Of a stretch of 5,140 bases of DNA, positions 4,600 to 5,140 are shown piece by piece. The stretch covers positions 1 to 5,140 of the forward strand of contig JAIEFH010000120.1 in NCBI GenBank assembly GCA_029067025.1, written 5' to 3'. The notes beneath the pieces are model-generated. The model did no database searches, was not told where the DNA came from, and saw nothing but the letters and a program-made list of their open reading frames with translations. The DNA comes from Oscillospiraceae bacterium (GTDB lineage Bacteria; Bacillota; Clostridia; Oscillospirales; Oscillospiraceae). Both the position numbers and the translations under genes were made by a program. Positions within the stretch are counted from its first letter, which is position 1. Each line of letters opens with the position of its first letter.

Positions 4600-5140
4600 A
4601 TGCCAAAATTTGAAGTCGTATCGGAATACACCCCCAGCGGCGACCAGCCGGAGGCCATCGCCGCCCTGGCGGCGGGCATTGAGAACGGTCTGGACGAGCA
4701 GACTCTGCTGGGCGTCACCGGCTCGGGCAAGACCTACACTATGGCCAAGGTCATCGAGGCCGTCCAGCGGCCCACCCTGGTGCTGGCCCACAACAAGACC
4801 CTGGCCGCACAGCTTTGCGCCGAGTTCCGGGAGTTCTTTCCCAACAACGCGGTGGAGTATTTTGTGTCCTACTACGACTACTACCAGCCCGAGGCGTATA
4901 TCCCCCACACCGACACCTTCATCGAAAAGGACTCCTCCATCAACGAGGAGATCGACCGGCTACGGCTGTCCGCCACTGCGTCCCTGCTGGAGCGGCGGGA
5001 CGTGATCGTGGTGTCCTCCGTGTCCTGCATCTACGGTCTGGGCGAGCCGGAGGACTACGGCAAGATGATGGTGGCCCTGCGGGTGGGGGCGGTCATCAAA
5101 ATCGAGGCGCTGCTGAAAAAGCTGGTGGCCATCCGCTACG
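4600..5140 (+). CDS. uvrB: UvrABC excinuclease subunit B, N-terminal part (runs off window)
   Basis: UvrB is the DNA-damage verification subunit of nucleotide-excision repair: loaded by UvrA, it opens the duplex and recruits the UvrC nuclease. The frame is open from ATG 4600 to the right edge, giving 180 of roughly 660-700 residues. The match is unmistakable: the Q-motif-like SGDQPEAI (13-20), Walker A GVTGSGKT (38-45), NKTLAAQL (65-72), and the tyrosine-rich beta-hairpin region EYFVSYYDYYQPEAY (86-100) that inserts between the DNA strands. TFIEKDSSINEEID (106-119) and IYGLGEPEDY (144-153) follow. All catalytic features expected this far along are present and the frame is intact. The gene is divergent from the antiporter and carries a LexA-like box in its promoter. 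uvrA often follows uvrB in Firmicutes, but that lies beyond the window. Confidence 0.98.
   Translation, partial: MPKFEVVSEYTPSGDQPEAIAALAAGIENGLDEQTLLGVTGSGKTYTMAKVIEAVQRPTLVLAHNKTLAAQLCAEFREFFPNNAVEYFVSYYDYYQPEAYIPHTDTFIEKDSSINEEIDRLRLSATASLLERRDVIVVSSVSCIYGLGEPEDYGKMMVALRVGAVIKIEALLKKLVAIRY

Noticed and set aside
4543..5005. Frames within uvrB on both strands (minus 4543-4908, plus 4610-5005)
   Set aside because: The UvrB frame starting at 4600 explains this DNA completely; the others are low-complexity shadows.
1..5140. Defence system, mobile element, CRISPR array, tRNA or rRNA
   Set aside because: I found no evidence of these: no spaced direct repeats, transposase or integrase motifs, terminal repeats or recognisable RNA-gene sequence on either strand.

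Overview
The window is ordinary chromosomal DNA from what looks like a GC-rich member of the Firmicutes/Clostridia, possibly a gut Oscillospiraceae such as the Flavonifractor group. This placement is inferred from GC-rich codon use, strong GAGGTG-type ribosome binding sites, sigma-A-like promoters with extended -10 elements, a Bacillus-type LexA box, and a tetrameric-type cytidine deaminase close in layout to the B. subtilis enzyme. No phage, transposon, CRISPR array, tRNA or rRNA is visible.

Layout from left to right. At 1-888 (+) is the 3' part of a membrane-protein gene whose visible N-terminal portion is rich in Pro and Gln; its start lies outside the window. It converges on a minus-strand gene for an eight-helix membrane protein of unknown function (952-1719), and the two share a hairpin terminator at 911-946. 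A 280-base divergent promoter region (1720-1999) separates that gene from cdd, cytidine deaminase (2000-2392, +). cdd converges on a two-gene minus-strand unit, with a long hairpin at 2403-2434 between them. That unit is a CPA2-type cation:proton antiporter (2925-4214) followed by a small all-helical protein (2439-2867). A second divergent region of 385 bases (4215-4599) separates the antiporter from uvrB (4600 to the right edge, +), which encodes the nucleotide-excision repair damage-recognition subunit.

The genes do not form one pathway; they are independent housekeeping and transport units arranged as convergent and divergent pairs. The most informative part is the 4215-4599 intergenic region. 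On the uvrB side it has a near-consensus promoter with a LexA-box-like operator inside its spacer, plus a second extended -10 promoter upstream. On the antiporter side it has a promoter followed by a compact hairpin with seven T's, placed before the ribosome binding site, which looks like a transcription attenuator. Between the two sides lies a cluster of inverted repeats with no evident gene. I did not find a convincing new multi-gene system; the attenuator-like antiporter leader is the best candidate for something undescribed.
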